Shown here: in pieces, positions 1-8,085 of the stretch
Position numbering within the stretch: position 1 is the first letter of the stretch
Layout: every line of letters starts with the position of its first letter
Assembly: GCA_045660445.1 (NCBI GenBank)
Contig: JAZRDR010000001.1
Location: forward strand, 182,908-246,907
DNA from: Faeciplasma sp045660445
Lineage (GTDB): Bacteria; Bacillota; Clostridia; Oscillospirales; Ruminococcaceae
Reading direction: 5' to 3'
Length of the DNA: 64,000 bases
Position numbers and translations under genes: made by a program
Notes under the pieces: generated by a model
Seen by the model: only the letters and a program-made list of their open reading frames with translations
Databases searched by the model: none
Told to the model about the DNA's origin: nothing

Positions 1-1
1 A

Positions 2-721
2 GAGAACGAGGTCACAGATTTTGAGAATCTTAAGATCGCATCAAGGCCGCTTGCGTATCTTAATGACCGAGTGTGCGTGTTTGGAGCTGACTCTGCATCA
101 ACCACAGACTTCTTTGCAGCAGGATTTATGTTCCTGATTGATGGTGAAATACATTGGCTTACTCACTCTTGGATCTGCAAACAATCAAAGGATCTGCACC
201 GAATCAGATTTCCATATCTTGATAGCGAAGCGAGAGGGGAATGCACTATTGTTGATGCTCCAGAAATACCGATGGAATTGCCTGCGGAGTGGTATCTTGA
301 GATGCGCCAAAAGTACAACCTTACTGTTATCGCAGGAGCTATAGACCACTTTAGATATACACTTGTTTCAAAAGCTCTTAGCGCCGTCGGATTCATCCCG
401 GAACGCAAAGAGCATGGCACAATAAAAGGCGACTTAAAGCTCATTCGACCATCAGACATTATGATGATTGCGCCCTCTTTGTGCTTGGAATTTGCTCGTC
501 ATAAAGTCGTTTTTGGCGACAACATGCTGATGCGTTGGTATGTAAACAACGCTAAGAAGGTTGTCGACAAAAGAGGAAACATATCTTTCGAGAAGATAGA
601 GCCGAAGTCACGAAAGACGGACGGGTTTATGGCGTATGTCGCCGCTCGAACACTGTTGCCCAGGCTTGAAGCTTACGACTGCGAGAGTGCAGATATAATT
701 GAAGGCGTTTGGAATTACTAA
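2..721 (+). CDS. terL: Phage terminase large subunit, C-terminal part (5' end outside window)
   Basis: The reading frame is open from the first bases of the window, so this is the last 239 residues of a longer protein. It is placed directly before portal, as in HK97-type phages. The segment FGADSASTTDFFA fits the first acidic motif of the RNase H-like nuclease domain of large terminases, and the later AIDHFRYTL segment is typical of the same domain. The family's ATPase domain would lie upstream and cannot be seen. The protein would cut concatemeric DNA and drive it into the prohead through the portal. Family assignment is from motif and context, without an alignment. Confidence 0.85.
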   Translation, partial: ENEVTDFENLKIASRPLAYLNDRVCVFGADSASTTDFFAAGFMFLIDGEIHWLTHSWICKQSKDLHRIRFPYLDSEARGECTIVDAPEIPMELPAEWYLEMRQKYNLTVIAGAIDHFRYTLVSKALSAVGFIPERKEHGTIKGDLKLIRPSDIMMIAPSLCLEFARHKVVFGDNMLMRWYVNNAKKVVDKRGNISFEKIEPKSRKTDGFMAYVAARTLLPRLEAYDCESADIIEGVWNY

Positions 722-737
722 CAAAGGAGTGATATTA

Positions 738-1892
738 ATGGGGATTTTCTCATTTGGCAAAAAAGCCTCGCAGAAAATCACAATAAACAACGATAGCGAT
801 CTTGTTAAAGCGTTAGGGCTTGAAGATAGAGCTAGACGGCTTGTAATCGGCAAATTTGCACTTGAATGCGCCGTGTCTCTTGTTGCCGGATTGGTTGCAA
901 AATGCGAATTTCGTACTTTGCAAAACCATAAGCCCGTGAAGGGATATGAGTATTACCTGTGGAACTTGAAGCCGAATGCTTCACAGAACAGTACTCAGTT
1001 CATCCAGGAGATGATTTCAAAGCTTTGCTATAACAACGAGGTTCTGATTTTTGAGAGTGGAAATCAACTGTTTGTTGCAGATAGCTTTATCAAGCAGGAA
1101 TATGCAGTTCTCGAGACGGCTTTTTACTCTGTTACGAGGAATGGATTCACCTTCAACAAACAGTTCAAGGCATCGGAAGTTATATATCTCAAACTTAATA
1201 ACAAAGATCTCGCCAGATATGTTGCAGGCATCCAGAGTGGATATGATCAACTGATTAATGAAGCTGTAGAACGTTACATGAAGCTCGGAGGCGAAAAAAT
1301 CATTCTGAAAATTGATGCGTTAGCGCAAAAGGCTTCAAATTTTGAAGAGCGTATCAGAAAGTATATGACGGAATACTTCAAAAACTACTTTGAAAGCAAG
1401 AATGCTGTATTGCCACTGTATGAAGGCTATGGAATCGATAAGCAGTCGCTTCCCGAGTCTAAGAAACCAGACGAGGTATCAGGCATTCTTCAGCTCAAGC
1501 GTGAGAGCATGGATACAGCAGCACAAGCGCTTAAGATTCCGCCGGCAATACTTCGCGGCGACATAGCCGACGTCAGCGTGCTTACCGATAATCTATTAAC
1601 ATTCTGCATAGATCCTATTTGTTGTCAGATCGAAGAGGAGATATCTTCAAAGAGATATACGCCCGAAGACTACATCAGGGGCAATTATCTGACAGTTGAC
1701 ACTACGGCTATCAAACATATCGACATATTCAGCATGGCTGCAAACGTTGATAAGTTGATCGCATGCGGCTTCTACAGCGTTGACGATGCAAGAGCCAAAG
1801 CGGGAGAAGCACAGCTTAATACACCGTTCTCACGGGCCTATGTGAGAACAAAAAACTATGAATCTGAAGGAGGCGAAAACAATGAAGTTTGA
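738..1892 (+). CDS. Phage portal protein (HK97 family)
   Basis: This 384-residue protein forms the dodecameric ring through which DNA enters and leaves the head. The C-terminal half has the usual HK97 portal pattern: a stretch of bound residues AAQALKIPPAILRGD, then a core ending in a segment about functioning as a 'clip and wing' region (LTVDTTAIKHIDIF followed by GFYSVDDARAKAG). The ATG at 738 is chosen because AAAGGAG lies 8 bases upstream; an in-frame ATG at 699 lies inside terL and lacks such a site. The size is normal for the family. It follows terL by 16 bases and overlaps the protease gene's start region. Confidence 0.88.
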   Translation: MGIFSFGKKASQKITINNDSDLVKALGLEDRARRLVIGKFALECAVSLVAGLVAKCEFRTLQNHKPVKGYEYYLWNLKPNASQNSTQFIQEMISKLCYNNEVLIFESGNQLFVADSFIKQEYAVLETAFYSVTRNGFTFNKQFKASEVIYLKLNNKDLARYVAGIQSGYDQLINEAVERYMKLGGEKIILKIDALAQKASNFEERIRKYMTEYFKNYFESKNAVLPLYEGYGIDKQSLPESKKPDEVSGILQLKRESMDTAAQALKIPPAILRGDIADVSVLTDNLLTFCIDPICCQIEEEISSKRYTPEDYIRGNYLTVDTTAIKHIDIFSMAANVDKLIACGFYSVDDARAKAGEAQLNTPFSRAYVRTKNYESEGGENNEV

Positions 1893-2634
1893 AACACTTA
1901 AGTTTGATTTTAAGCAGGAGCTCGGATCTGATACGCTTGAGATCAGACTTTATGGCGAGGTAAAGGCAGACTCAGAAAACTGGTGGACAGGTGAAATCAC
2001 AAAGAGCAAGACTTCCCAGGATCATTTTGCCGAAGAGCTCGACAAGCACAAAGATGTTAAGAATATTATTCTGTACATCAACTCTGAGGGCGGTAGTGTG
2101 GAACAGGGATATGGTATTTACGCCAACCTTAAGCGCCACCCTGCGCATAAGACTTGCTATGTTGACGGCTTTGCAAATTCGATTGCATCAATTATTGCAA
2201 TGAGCTGCGACAAAATCGTCATGTATGTGAATAGCGTTATGGGCATTCATAACATGTCGATGCCTTGCTGGGGGAATGCAGCGGAACATCGCAAATGTGC
2301 TGATGATCTTGACAGGCTCATGGAGGGCAACCGCGAGATTTATATGCAGCGCTCAGGCGGTAAAATCACTCTTGAAAGGCTCACAGAGCTTTTGGACAAT
2401 GAGACGTATTTGACTGCTAAGGAGTGTCTTGAATATGGCTTCTGCGACGAAATCGATGAAGCCAAGCCTGCCGATCCCGAGAAGCTCAAGCAGGCAGCAC
2501 AGAATATGTATCTTAACGCTCAACAGTCTTTTGAAGCAGCGCAGTCCTTGCATCAGGCAGCAAAACAGCTTGATGACGGCAAGGACGGTGCTGCTTTTGA
2601 TTTGTTCGAGTGTATGAAGAAAACTTTAATTTGA
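1882..2634 (+). CDS. Prohead maturation protease, ClpP-like (S14)
   Basis: This 250-residue protein has the ClpP fold signature. The nucleophile is probably Ser100 in GFANSIAS and the general base His123 in MGIHNM; the first strands carry YINSEGGSV, the usual oxyanion-side glycine motif. In HK97-type phages this enzyme removes the scaffold (delta) part of the capsid protein during prohead maturation. The ATG at 1,882 has AAGGAGG about 10 bases upstream, better than the in-frame ATG at 1,858. The start overlaps the end of the portal gene by 11 bases, suggesting translational coupling. The C-terminal 70 residues are Gln/Ala-rich and may be flexible. Confidence 0.9.
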   Translation: MKFETLKFDFKQELGSDTLEIRLYGEVKADSENWWTGEITKSKTSQDHFAEELDKHKDVKNIILYINSEGGSVEQGYGIYANLKRHPAHKTCYVDGFANSIASIIAMSCDKIVMYVNSVMGIHNMSMPCWGNAAEHRKCADDLDRLMEGNREIYMQRSGGKITLERLTELLDNETYLTAKECLEYGFCDEIDEAKPADPEKLKQAAQNMYLNAQQSFEAAQSLHQAAKQLDDGKDGAAFDLFECMKKTLI

Positions 2635-2648
2635 AAGGAAGTAAAACA

Positions 2649-3824
2649 ATGAAAAATCTTGACTCAATGAGAGAAGAATTGAGAGAAATCAGCCAGCAGA
2701 TCACAACTGCAGTCGAAAACAAGGACCCTGATGCTGTAGCGGAGGCACTTCAAAAGTACGGTCAGAAATTTGCACAGATCAACAGTGACGCAAGTCTTGA
2801 GGAGATTAAGGCAAGCCTTGATAACAACGTTATCACTGCACGTGGCCTCAGAGCTATCACCGGAGAAGAGCGAGCATATGCTAAGCAGATCATGGAATCC
2901 GTTAAGAATCCTAATGCTAAGCAAGCTATTGCCGACATTCCTAAGGCATTGCCTACCACCATCATCAACACTGTTTTGGAAGACATTAAGACCGAGCGTC
3001 CTTTGCTCGCTGAGATCGATCTCAGAATGGCTGGATATAACTATAAGACCGTATACAGCGAGGGTGGAACAACCCCTGCTGTATGGGGCCAGATCAATGC
3101 TGCTATTGTAACCGAAATCACTAAGGCGATGAAGGTGCTCGATGGTTCTCAGATGAAGCTTTCGGCGTTCTTGCCTGTCCCTAAGGGCTTTATCGATTTC
3201 TCTGAAGAATGGCTCATCACTCTTGTCATTTCCCTTCTTACTGAGAGCTACGGCGCAGGACTTGAAAAGGGCTATGTTGCAGGTACCGGCAAGGATGAAC
3301 CTATCGGCATGATAAGAAACCTTGACGGCGCCGTAACCGGCGGCGTATATCCCGAGAAGACAGCTGTTAAGCTTACCGAGCTCACTCCCGCAGCATACGG
3401 TGCATTGATCGAGCAACTCTGCAAGAGACCTGATGGCACTTTCAGAACCGTTAAGGAAGTAATGCTTATCAGCAATCCTTCTGATTTTCTCACCAAGGTG
3501 GGGCCTGCAACTACCGTTCTTATCGACGGTGTATACCGCAATGACATCTATCCCTTCCCTACTAAGGTATTCACCTCTGAATACGTTACTGCTGGAAAAG
3601 CAATTCTCGGCATTCCCAAGAAGTACATAGGCATTATCGCCAACCACAAAGATGGCGCTATCGATTATGATGACTCTTGTCAGTTCCTCGAAGATAACCG
3701 TGTCTATACTGTAAGGAGCTATGGAAACGGCGTGCCTAAGGATAACTACTCGTTCATCGTTGTGAACATCTCCGATCTTAAACCTTATGTCAGAGAGGTT
3801 AAGGTAGTTCAAACTACCGCTTAA
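2649..3824 (+). CDS. Major capsid protein (HK97 fold)
   Basis: At 391 residues it has the normal length for an uncleaved HK97-type capsid protein. The first 90 or so residues are charged and helical (SMREELREISQQITTAVENK), matching the scaffold-like delta domain that the upstream protease would remove. The rest has family-like segments: KALPTTIINTVLEDI, a TPAVWGQINA loop, and VAGTGKDEPIGMI. The ATG at 2,649 is preceded by GAAAGGAAG. Position right after the protease is diagnostic. A long open frame on the opposite strand (2,664-3,812) is a codon-bias shadow. Confidence 0.92.
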   Translation: MKNLDSMREELREISQQITTAVENKDPDAVAEALQKYGQKFAQINSDASLEEIKASLDNNVITARGLRAITGEERAYAKQIMESVKNPNAKQAIADIPKALPTTIINTVLEDIKTERPLLAEIDLRMAGYNYKTVYSEGGTTPAVWGQINAAIVTEITKAMKVLDGSQMKLSAFLPVPKGFIDFSEEWLITLVISLLTESYGAGLEKGYVAGTGKDEPIGMIRNLDGAVTGGVYPEKTAVKLTELTPAAYGALIEQLCKRPDGTFRTVKEVMLISNPSDFLTKVGPATTVLIDGVYRNDIYPFPTKVFTSEYVTAGKAILGIPKKYIGIIANHKDGAIDYDDSCQFLEDNRVYTVRSYGNGVPKDNYSFIVVNISDLKPYVREVKVVQTTA

Positions 3825-4126
3825 TGATGAAGTGCAACGATAAGCTCCTAAGTGATGTCAAGATTTTTCTTGGCATCACTTGGGAAGACAAAGACACCAA
3901 TAAACAAGTCTCCGAGATGATCCAATCTGGGATGCACAAGATTGTGGCACTCACCGGCGAGGATCCGTCTGGCTTTGAACAACCATCGGAGCGCAAAACG
4001 CTCTTGTATGAGTATTGTCGTCTCAGCCGAGCAGGAGTCCCGGAAAAGTTCGAAGAATTTAACAAGGGAGATATCGTCCGCTTAAGGCTTGCCGCCATAG
4101 CAAGCGAAGGAGATTTCGATGAATGA
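3824..4126 (+). CDS. Head-tail connector (gp6-like)
   Basis: A 100-residue protein directly after the capsid gene, the usual place of the gp6-like connector that binds the portal. The C-terminal half, YCRLSRAGVPEKFEEFNKGDIVRLRLAAIA, matches the pattern common in this family (an aromatic-Arg helix, then a short loop and an RLRL helix). The start codon overlaps the capsid stop (TAATGATG), so an ATG at 3,824 or 3,827 is used by coupling. The assignment is by pattern and position only. Confidence 0.75.
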   Translation: MMKCNDKLLSDVKIFLGITWEDKDTNKQVSEMIQSGMHKIVALTGEDPSGFEQPSERKTLLYEYCRLSRAGVPEKFEEFNKGDIVRLRLAAIASEGDFDE

Positions 4127-4445
4127 TAGAATCACATTCAATTCGGGCGTTCTCGATGTATATACTCGCACAGACAGGGGACTGCCTGGGAAACTTGTTG
4201 GACATTATTGCTTCGGCCGGAAAACACTCGGATCTCATCGTTATTATGCGGCTCAGGCCGCACAGATAAAGATCACTGATCTTATCTGCATCCACAAAGA
4301 AGCTAAGATTGATGACGATAACATTATCGTTATAAACGACCGCTGTTATGACATCAAGCAGGTACAGTTTGTTGAGGCGGACGGACAGGGCAATCCTGCG
4401 CATCTCCTTTTGACTCTTGCAAGGGGGCGGTTGACTCATGGCTAA
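4119..4445 (+). CDS. Head closure / head-tail adaptor protein
   Basis: A 108-residue, mostly beta-strand protein overlapping the connector by 8 bases and the next gene by 8 bases. Position two after the capsid gene and size match the head-closure (stopper) protein of siphoviruses, which seals the head after packaging. It has strand-rich segments (INDRCYDIKQVQFVEADG) as in phage head-tail adaptor families. No catalytic motif. Function is inferred from synteny. Confidence 0.65.
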   Translation: MNDRITFNSGVLDVYTRTDRGLPGKLVGHYCFGRKTLGSHRYYAAQAAQIKITDLICIHKEAKIDDDNIIVINDRCYDIKQVQFVEADGQGNPAHLLLTLARGRLTHG

Positions 4446-4818
4446 AAGCTTTGCCGAGGCTGTTACTGATGCTCTTGAAGACTATGGCGAAGAGGTCGTG
4501 GAATCTCTCGGTGCAGCTGTCGACACAGTTGCTAAGAAAGTGAACAGCGTCATTAAAGAGCATATCACTTTTGATCAGCGAACAGGTAAATATGTCAAAG
4601 CGTTTAGAATCAAGGACGTTTCTAGGACCTCTACCGAGCGCAAGAAAACTTGGTATGTTACTTCTCCGCACTATCGTTTATCTCATTTGCTTGAAAAAGG
4701 TCATATAACGAGAAATGGAGGCAGAACGAGAGCTTTTCCTCACATCAAATACGGCGAAGAGTATGCTGAGGCAAACCTTGAAAATGAATTTAAGAAGGAG
4801 CTCCAAAATGACGGTTAA
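4438..4818 (+). CDS. HK97 gp10-like tail completion protein
   Basis: A 126-residue protein in the slot normally taken by HK97 gp10-family proteins, which join the tail to the connector. The internal segment TWYVTSPHYRLSHLLEKGHITRNGGRTRAFPHI is typical of the family: a 'YRLtHLLEkGH' motif, then a basic turn and a PHI strand. The N-terminal part is a charged helix. It overlaps its upstream neighbour by 8 bases and the next gene by 11 bases. Confidence 0.8.
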   Translation: MAKSFAEAVTDALEDYGEEVVESLGAAVDTVAKKVNSVIKEHITFDQRTGKYVKAFRIKDVSRTSTERKKTWYVTSPHYRLSHLLEKGHITRNGGRTRAFPHIKYGEEYAEANLENEFKKELQNDG

Positions 4819-5128
4819 AGATATATTAGATAGCTTGGGAATCAATAATATTGACGACCATTTTGAAAGCATCCCCACTTTGCCATTTGCGGTTATAAGG
4901 CATGGAAAGTCGGTGAAAGCTTTTGCTGATAACACGTCCTATGCAAAGGTCGAGGAAAACTGCGTGGAGCTTTATACTGACCGATACCGCAATGATGTGT
5001 TGACAGCCGTTATAGAAGATGCTCTGGACGATAACGGCTATCTGTGCGAGATTGAGGATGATTATATCCCCGAAGAAAAACTATACAGAGTAACTTTTTA
5101 TTATGAGGAGTTGAAAATAAATGACTGA
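4808..5128 (+). CDS. Putative tail terminator / minor tail protein
   Basis: A 106-residue acidic protein with no motif that I recognise. It lies between the gp10-like gene and the major tail protein, the usual place of the tail terminator (the protein that caps the tail tube and sets its end). The ATG at 4,808 has AAGGAG about 7 bases upstream and overlaps the previous gene; an in-frame ATG at 4,715 lies far inside that gene and is unlikely. Strands and helices alternate in the sequence as expected of this fold, but the call rests on position. Confidence 0.6.
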   Translation: MTVKDILDSLGINNIDDHFESIPTLPFAVIRHGKSVKAFADNTSYAKVEENCVELYTDRYRNDVLTAVIEDALDDNGYLCEIEDDYIPEEKLYRVTFYYEELKIND

Positions 5129-5714
5129 TGCCACCAAAAAGGAAAAGGTCGTGTATGGCCTTAAAAACGTGCATTACGCGAAATTCACGCGCGATGATGC
5201 TGGCACTGTTAATTACGAATCACCTAAGCCATTTCCCGGCGCCGTTAGTCTTGCGCTGACAGCTGATAGCGAGACGGTCGAATTCTATGCCGATAATATG
5301 ATTTATTACTCGACAACAGAAAACAACGGCTATACTGGTGATATCGAAATGGCAAACATTCCTGACGAATTTAAAAAAGATGTGTTTAACGAAGTCGTCG
5401 AGGATGGAATACAGTATGAACTTGCTGATAAGCTCACAAATCATATTGCTCTCTTGGGCGAATTTGATACTGACGTTGTTGCGAAGAAAATCGTCCTGTA
5501 CGATGTTCTTTGCTCACGTCCCGATGTATCTCAGAAAACACGAGAAAAATCGAAAACACCTCAGACACAGAAGATGTCAATTGTTGCACGCCCCATTGAA
5601 ATCAACGGCAAAAGCGTCGTAAAGGGCAGTACTACTTCCGAAATAGCAGAGGCAACATATAAGGACTTCTTCAAGCAGGTTATAATGCCAAAGACTAAGA
5701 CAACAGCACAGTAA
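5121..5714 (+). CDS. Major tail tube protein (phi13-type)
   Basis: A 197-residue protein starting KVVYGLKNVHYAKF, a pattern typical of phi13-type major tail proteins. The middle has the beta-rich core with YYSTTENNGYTGDIEMANIPDEF, also a family trait (a 'GYTG.LE.a.iPd.F' motif). It polymerises into the tail tube. It overlaps the previous gene by 8 bases. Position directly before the tail chaperone and tape-measure genes supports the call. Confidence 0.88.
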   Translation: MTDATKKEKVVYGLKNVHYAKFTRDDAGTVNYESPKPFPGAVSLALTADSETVEFYADNMIYYSTTENNGYTGDIEMANIPDEFKKDVFNEVVEDGIQYELADKLTNHIALLGEFDTDVVAKKIVLYDVLCSRPDVSQKTREKSKTPQTQKMSIVARPIEINGKSVVKGSTTSEIAEATYKDFFKQVIMPKTKTTAQ

Positions 5715-5729
5715 TTACAGGAGGAGCGC

Positions 5730-6164
5730 ATGGAGAAGATAATCCACCTCGGCAACACGCCGATAAGACTTAAAAGTAATGGTCTTGCGCTTATTCTGTA
5801 TAAACGAGAATTCGGTCGGGACTTTATTCCCGACCTTTATTCTATATGCGGACAAAAGCGTGACCTTGAGAACGTTAAAAAAGAGGGCTTTGATCTTGAA
5901 AAGATAAACCTTGAGATCATATACAACGTGACGTATATCTTTGCATACATTGCGGATCAGAGCATCGGCACAAGGGATGAATGGCTCGCAAACCTTGACA
6001 GCTTCCCGATAGTGGATGCACTGGCTGAGGTGCTACCTTTGATTGAAGAGTCAATCACAACAGATGCAAGCTTAAAAAACCAATTAGCGACAGCGGAACT
6101 GAAGCGGATGACGAAGTTTTCAAAACCGAAAAGATCATTCTTTCGGCGATCCAAACAGGGCTGA
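5730..6164 (+). CDS. Tail assembly chaperone (gpG-type, 0 frame)
   Basis: A 144-residue protein between tail tube and tape measure, the place of the lambda gpG-type chaperone that holds the tape measure protein during tail assembly. AGGAGG lies 6 bases before the ATG. A canonical slippery heptamer at 6,074-6,080 lets a fraction of ribosomes shift by -1 and make a longer product (see the separate entry). After the slip site the 0 frame becomes very basic (KPKRSFFRRSKQG), unlike the acidic body, consistent with an out-of-pressure tail kept only because it overlaps the shifted frame. Confidence 0.85.
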   Translation: MEKIIHLGNTPIRLKSNGLALILYKREFGRDFIPDLYSICGQKRDLENVKKEGFDLEKINLEIIYNVTYIFAYIADQSIGTRDEWLANLDSFPIVDALAEVLPLIEESITTDASLKNQLATAELKRMTKFSKPKRSFFRRSKQG

Positions 6165-6316
6165 CTGTCGCTGATTTTGAACATATGACTATCGGTATGA
6201 TCTTCACGACGATTATAGAGTACAGCAACGCTCTTGTTGAAGTTAAAGAAGGCTCGGATGAGAGTAATAATATCGTAACTCGAAAAGCGACTGCCGAAGA
6301 TTATATAGCGTTTTAG
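5730..6316 (+). CDS. Tail assembly chaperone, -1 frameshift product (gpGT-type)
   Basis: Reading 5,730-6,080 in frame 0, then re-reading base 6,080 and continuing in the -1 frame, gives a fusion of 195 residues ending at a TAG at 6,314-6,316, just before the tape measure. The shifted part encodes PISDSGTEADDEVFKTEKI, then GLTVADFEHMTIGMIFTTI and EYSNALVEVKEG; the 'GLT..DFe.mTiGMi.' segment is typical of the second chaperone of siphoviruses. There is no ATG with a ribosome site that would start this segment independently. The frame and heptamer alignment were checked base by base. Confidence 0.82.
6074..6080 (+). promoter_or_regulatory. Programmed -1 ribosomal frameshift site A AAA AAC
   Basis: The heptamer is in register with the gpG-type frame (codons TTA AAA AAC, with the leading A as the last base of TTA). 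Slipping one base back gives AAA AAA then CCA, which enters the open -1 frame. Such sites are conserved in tail chaperone genes of tailed phages. A possible weak stem (CCGAAA with TTTCGG at 6,126-6,146) lies downstream but is further away than usual stimulators. Confidence 0.85.
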
Positions 6317-6327
6317 GAGGTGGAAAT

Positions 6328-8085
6328 ATGGCAACTAAAATCAGAGGAATTACGATAGAGATCGGCGGCGACACTTCACCTCTCGCCAAAGCGTTAAAAG
6401 ATCTAAATTCTAATATAAATCAAACGCAGAAAGAGCTCAAAGACGTTGATAAGCTCTTGAAGCTTGAGCCAGATAGCACTGTACTTTTGACACAAAAGCA
6501 GGAGCTTTTAGAAAAACAGCTTGCTGACACCAGAGACAAATTTTCTAAACTTCACGATGTGGAAAAGGAGATACAGGCTCGAAGAGCTCAGGATCGTTCT
6601 AATGAGAATCTTGAAAAACAGTATAGAGCCATACAGCGAGAGATACTGAGTACAGAAAGCACTATTGAAAAGCTTGAAGCGGCTTATACAGATGTGTCGT
6701 CAAAGGTTTTTCTGCTTAGTGGAAATGTAGAAGACAGCTCGAAAAAGCACAAGACTTTTAAGGGACGAGTTGCAGATGTAGTGACTAAATTAAAAGACTT
6801 CGTCACTGGGAACAAGCAGGCTGCCAGTAGCACAAAAGAGTCGGCAGTAGAGCTCAATTCTAAAATCGAAATCTGGGACCGTTTCGGAAATACTGTTGGC
6901 AATGTCGCAACAAAGTTGTTCAACTTTATCGTAGATGCCGGCGCGGCAGCTGATGATATAAACACTTTATCAGCAGTAACGGGGTTATCAACGGAGACGC
7001 TTCAGAAGTTCCAATATGCGTCCGATATCGTTGACGTTTCACTTGACACTTTGCAAACGTCACTAAGAAAACTCACAATGAGTATGGATGACGCTAGAAA
7101 CGGTAGTTCTACTGCTTCAGAAGCGTTTGCAAAATTGCATGTTAGAGTTGCAGATTCGCGAGGACAGCTCAAAGACAGTGAGACTGTTTTCTACGAAGTT
7201 GTTGATGCTCTTGGTAAAATCGGAAACGAGACGGAGCGAGATGCTATTTGCTTAGATATCTTCGGCAGATCCGCAACGGAACTGAATCCGCTCATCAAAT
7301 CGGGATCGCAGGTGTTGAAGGAATACGGAGATCAGGCACAGGCGGCAGGCGCAATTCTCTCGCAGGAAGCCCTTGATGGTGCTAACAGATTCAATGATGC
7401 TTTGGATGTTTTAAAAGCGACTCTTGAGGGCGTGGGAACGGCGATCGGTGCCGAACTCGCAGAAAGCCTTGCGGTACTTCTCGAAATGTTATTGCCGGTG
7501 ATTGTTGCGGTCGGAAACTTGTTGGCTATATTAGCAGGAATCGACCCGACTATACTCGTAGTAATCACGACAATAACAACGGTGTTGCTGATCGTTATAA
7601 AAGTGATAACGGCAGTAAATTCCGTTACAAGCACACTTAAAATCATGGACGTGCAAACATGGAAAACAGTATGTATTATTCTTGTTGTTATAGCTGCATT
7701 AACTACTGTATTGGCGCTTATTGCCGCAATAAGTGGCAAGAAAAACGACTTAAAAGAAATAGGAACAAGTATAAGCCAAATCAACAGCGCAACAAATGTC
7801 AATAGCATTACGTCCGCTGGAAACAACATCCCCCGTTACGCTAACGGTACCAACTATCACCCGGGCGGACTTGCTTTTATAACAGAGTTCGCGCCCGAAC
7901 AGTTATGCTTGCCAAATGGTACTAATGCGGTAGTGATGCCTAGAGGCACAAAGGTTAACCCAAACGTAAGTGGATTCTCGGGAGGGGACATTTTTAATAT
8001 CACAATTGACGCCAAGAACATGCAAGAGTTTAATGATGTCGTTCGCATGGCACAGAACGCTCGAAGAGAAAGGAGAGCGAAATAG
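6328..8085 (+). CDS. Tail tape measure protein
   Basis: This 585-residue protein follows the chaperones, as always in siphoviruses. Residues 1-150 are a long coiled coil starting with GDTSPLAKALKDLNSNINQTQKELKDVDKLL, a very common start for tape measures in Gram-positive phages. A hydrophobic part around residues 385-475 has several membrane-like helices. The C-terminal part has PRYANGTNYHPGGLAFITEFAPE, another family trait. AGGAGGTGG precedes the ATG. At about 0.15 nm per residue it would set a tail near 90 nm, short for the group. No peptidase or lysozyme domain is visible. Confidence 0.9.
   Translation: MATKIRGITIEIGGDTSPLAKALKDLNSNINQTQKELKDVDKLLKLEPDSTVLLTQKQELLEKQLADTRDKFSKLHDVEKEIQARRAQDRSNENLEKQYRAIQREILSTESTIEKLEAAYTDVSSKVFLLSGNVEDSSKKHKTFKGRVADVVTKLKDFVTGNKQAASSTKESAVELNSKIEIWDRFGNTVGNVATKLFNFIVDAGAAADDINTLSAVTGLSTETLQKFQYASDIVDVSLDTLQTSLRKLTMSMDDARNGSSTASEAFAKLHVRVADSRGQLKDSETVFYEVVDALGKIGNETERDAICLDIFGRSATELNPLIKSGSQVLKEYGDQAQAAGAILSQEALDGANRFNDALDVLKATLEGVGTAIGAELAESLAVLLEMLLPVIVAVGNLLAILAGIDPTILVVITTITTVLLIVIKVITAVNSVTSTLKIMDVQTWKTVCIILVVIAALTTVLALIAAISGKKNDLKEIGTSISQINSATNVNSITSAGNNIPRYANGTNYHPGGLAFITEFAPEQLCLPNGTNAVVMPRGTKVNPNVSGFSGGDIFNITIDAKNMQEFNDVVRMAQNARRERRAK

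Noticed and set aside
2664..3812. 382-codon open frame opposite the major capsid gene
   Set aside because: Shadow of the biased capsid gene; no ribosome site, no recognisable protein, and it would run against the whole late operon.
6126..6146. CCGAAA/TTTCGG stem as frameshift stimulator
   Set aside because: It lies about 46 bases after the slippery site, too far for a normal stimulator, and the stem is weak; many phage chaperone sites work without one.
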